Assembly: GCF_013386165.1 (NCBI RefSeq)
Contig: NZ_JACAOS010000015.1
Coordinates: forward strand, 569,594-633,593
Reading direction: 5' to 3'
Source of the DNA: Pseudomonas gingeri
GTDB taxonomy: Bacteria; Pseudomonadota; Gammaproteobacteria; Pseudomonadales; Pseudomonadaceae
DNA: 64,000 nucleotides
Shown one piece after another: positions 63,589 to 64,000 of this stretch. The notes under the pieces were generated by a model. It ran no database searches, was not told the DNA's origin, and worked only from the letters and a program-made list of their open reading frames with translations. The translations under genes and the position numbers were made by a program. Every line of letters starts with the position of its first letter. Positions within the stretch are counted from its first letter, which is position 1.

Positions 63589-64000
63589 TCAAATCACGAT
63601 CAGGTCGGCTTGCAAGGCGCCGGCCTGTTTCAAGGCTTCGAGAATCGCCATCAAGTCGCCTGGCGCCGCACCCACCTGGTTCACCGCACGAACGATCTCG
63701 TCCAGGGTGGTCCCCGGGCCGAACTTGAACATCGGCTTGGCTTCCTGCTGGGCATTGACCCGCGAACGCGGTACCACCGCCGTGGTGCCGTTGGACAACG
63801 CCCCCGGCTGGCTGACGATCGGGTCTTCGGTAATGGTCACGGTCAGGCTGCCGTGGGTCACTGCAGCCGGTGAAACCTTGACGTTCTGGCCGATCACGAT
63901 AGTGCCGGTGCGCGAATTGATGATGACTTTCGCCACCGCCTGGCCCGGATCAACCTCGAGGTTCTCCAGCATCGACAGGTAGTCGACCCGCTGGCTCGGA
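63589..64000 (-). CDS. flgI: FlgI, flagellar P-ring protein (C-terminal part)
   Basis: The gene runs off the right edge; 136 C-terminal residues are visible, starting [16 protein letters not shown]. Conserved P-ring segments are [62 protein letters not shown] and the end [10 protein letters not shown]. It forms the periplasmic bushing around the rod. The gene order flgI-J-K-L is standard. Confidence 0.95.
   Translation of the reverse strand, partial: PSQRVDYLSMLENLEVDPGQAVAKVIINSRTGTIVIGQNVKVSPAAVTHGSLTVTITEDPIVSQPGALSNGTTAVVPRSRVNAQQEAKPMFKFGPGTTLDEIVRAVNQVGAAPGDLMAILEALKQAGALQADLIVI

Noticed and set aside
1..64000. CRISPR arrays, tRNA/rRNA genes, insertion sequences or attachment sites
   Set aside because: I found no regular spacer-repeat pattern, no tRNA-like cloverleaf in the gaps, and no transposase or integrase frames. 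The glycosylation island has no visible mobility genes or flanking repeats.

Overview
The window comes from a Pseudomonas chromosome, most likely the fluorescens group. The evidence is the polar-flagellum regulators FleQ, FleS/FleR, FlhF and FleN, the MotC/MotD second stator, the HptB-HsbR-HsbA switch, GC-rich codon use and a Pseudomonas-type REP pair. Every gene I support lies on the minus strand, so transcription runs from high to low coordinates. I see no rRNA, tRNA, CRISPR array, insertion sequence or prophage, and no gene-free stretch longer than 300 bases.

Layout in transcription order. (1) 64000-58636: the end of the flg operon, with flgI (cut by the window edge), flgJ, flgK and flgL. 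(2) 58523-36583: a 22 kb flagellin-glycosylation island. It starts with a 1197-aa multidomain glycosyltransferase. Next comes a CDP-deoxysugar block: rfbF, rfbG, an RmlC-like epimerase, a zinc-finger C-methyltransferase, an SDR reductase, a second C-methyltransferase-like protein and a cephalosporin-hydroxylase-family methyltransferase. A 974-aa glycosyltransferase follows, then a complete pseudaminic acid pathway (pseB, pseC, an associated methylase, pseF, a pseG-pseH fusion, pseI), a KAS-III-like acyl synthase, a Maf/DUF115 transferase and a small unknown protein. (3) 36390-32742: the filament genes fliC, flaG, fliD, fliS and a fliT-like chaperone. (4) 32571-28362: fleQ and fleSR. (5) 28229-22482: fliEFGHIJ. 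(6) 22393-19990: hsbA, hsbR, hptB. (7) 19886-12803: fliK and fliLMNOPQR-flhB. (8) 12615-11956: an unrecognised gene between flhB and flhA. (9) 11836-6675: flhA, flhF, a possible 36-codon ORF, fleN, fliA. (10) 6504-1: cheY, cheZ, cheA, cheB, motC, motD and the start of a ParA/ParC-like gene.

Regulation can partly be read from the DNA. Sigma-54 (GG-N10-GC) elements lie upstream of fleS, fliE, fliK, fliL and flhA. Sigma-28 (FliA) elements lie upstream of fliC and, right after the fliD terminator, upstream of fliS. FleQ has a sigma-70-like candidate. This matches the known FleQ > FleSR > FliA cascade.

The least ordinary part is the glycosylation island. Two nucleotide-sugar pathways, CMP-pseudaminic acid and an apparently C-methylated CDP-6-deoxyhexose, are joined by translationally coupled genes to two giant paralogous glycosyltransferases, with an acyl synthase and Maf next to fliC. 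This suggests a composite flagellin glycan that is pseudaminic-acid based and carries a branched-chain sugar. Other points worth checking are a four-copy acidic repeat in the CheA linker, a palindromic operator before the unknown flhA/flhB gene, a strong terminator just in front of maf, and the HptB module embedded in the fli cluster.
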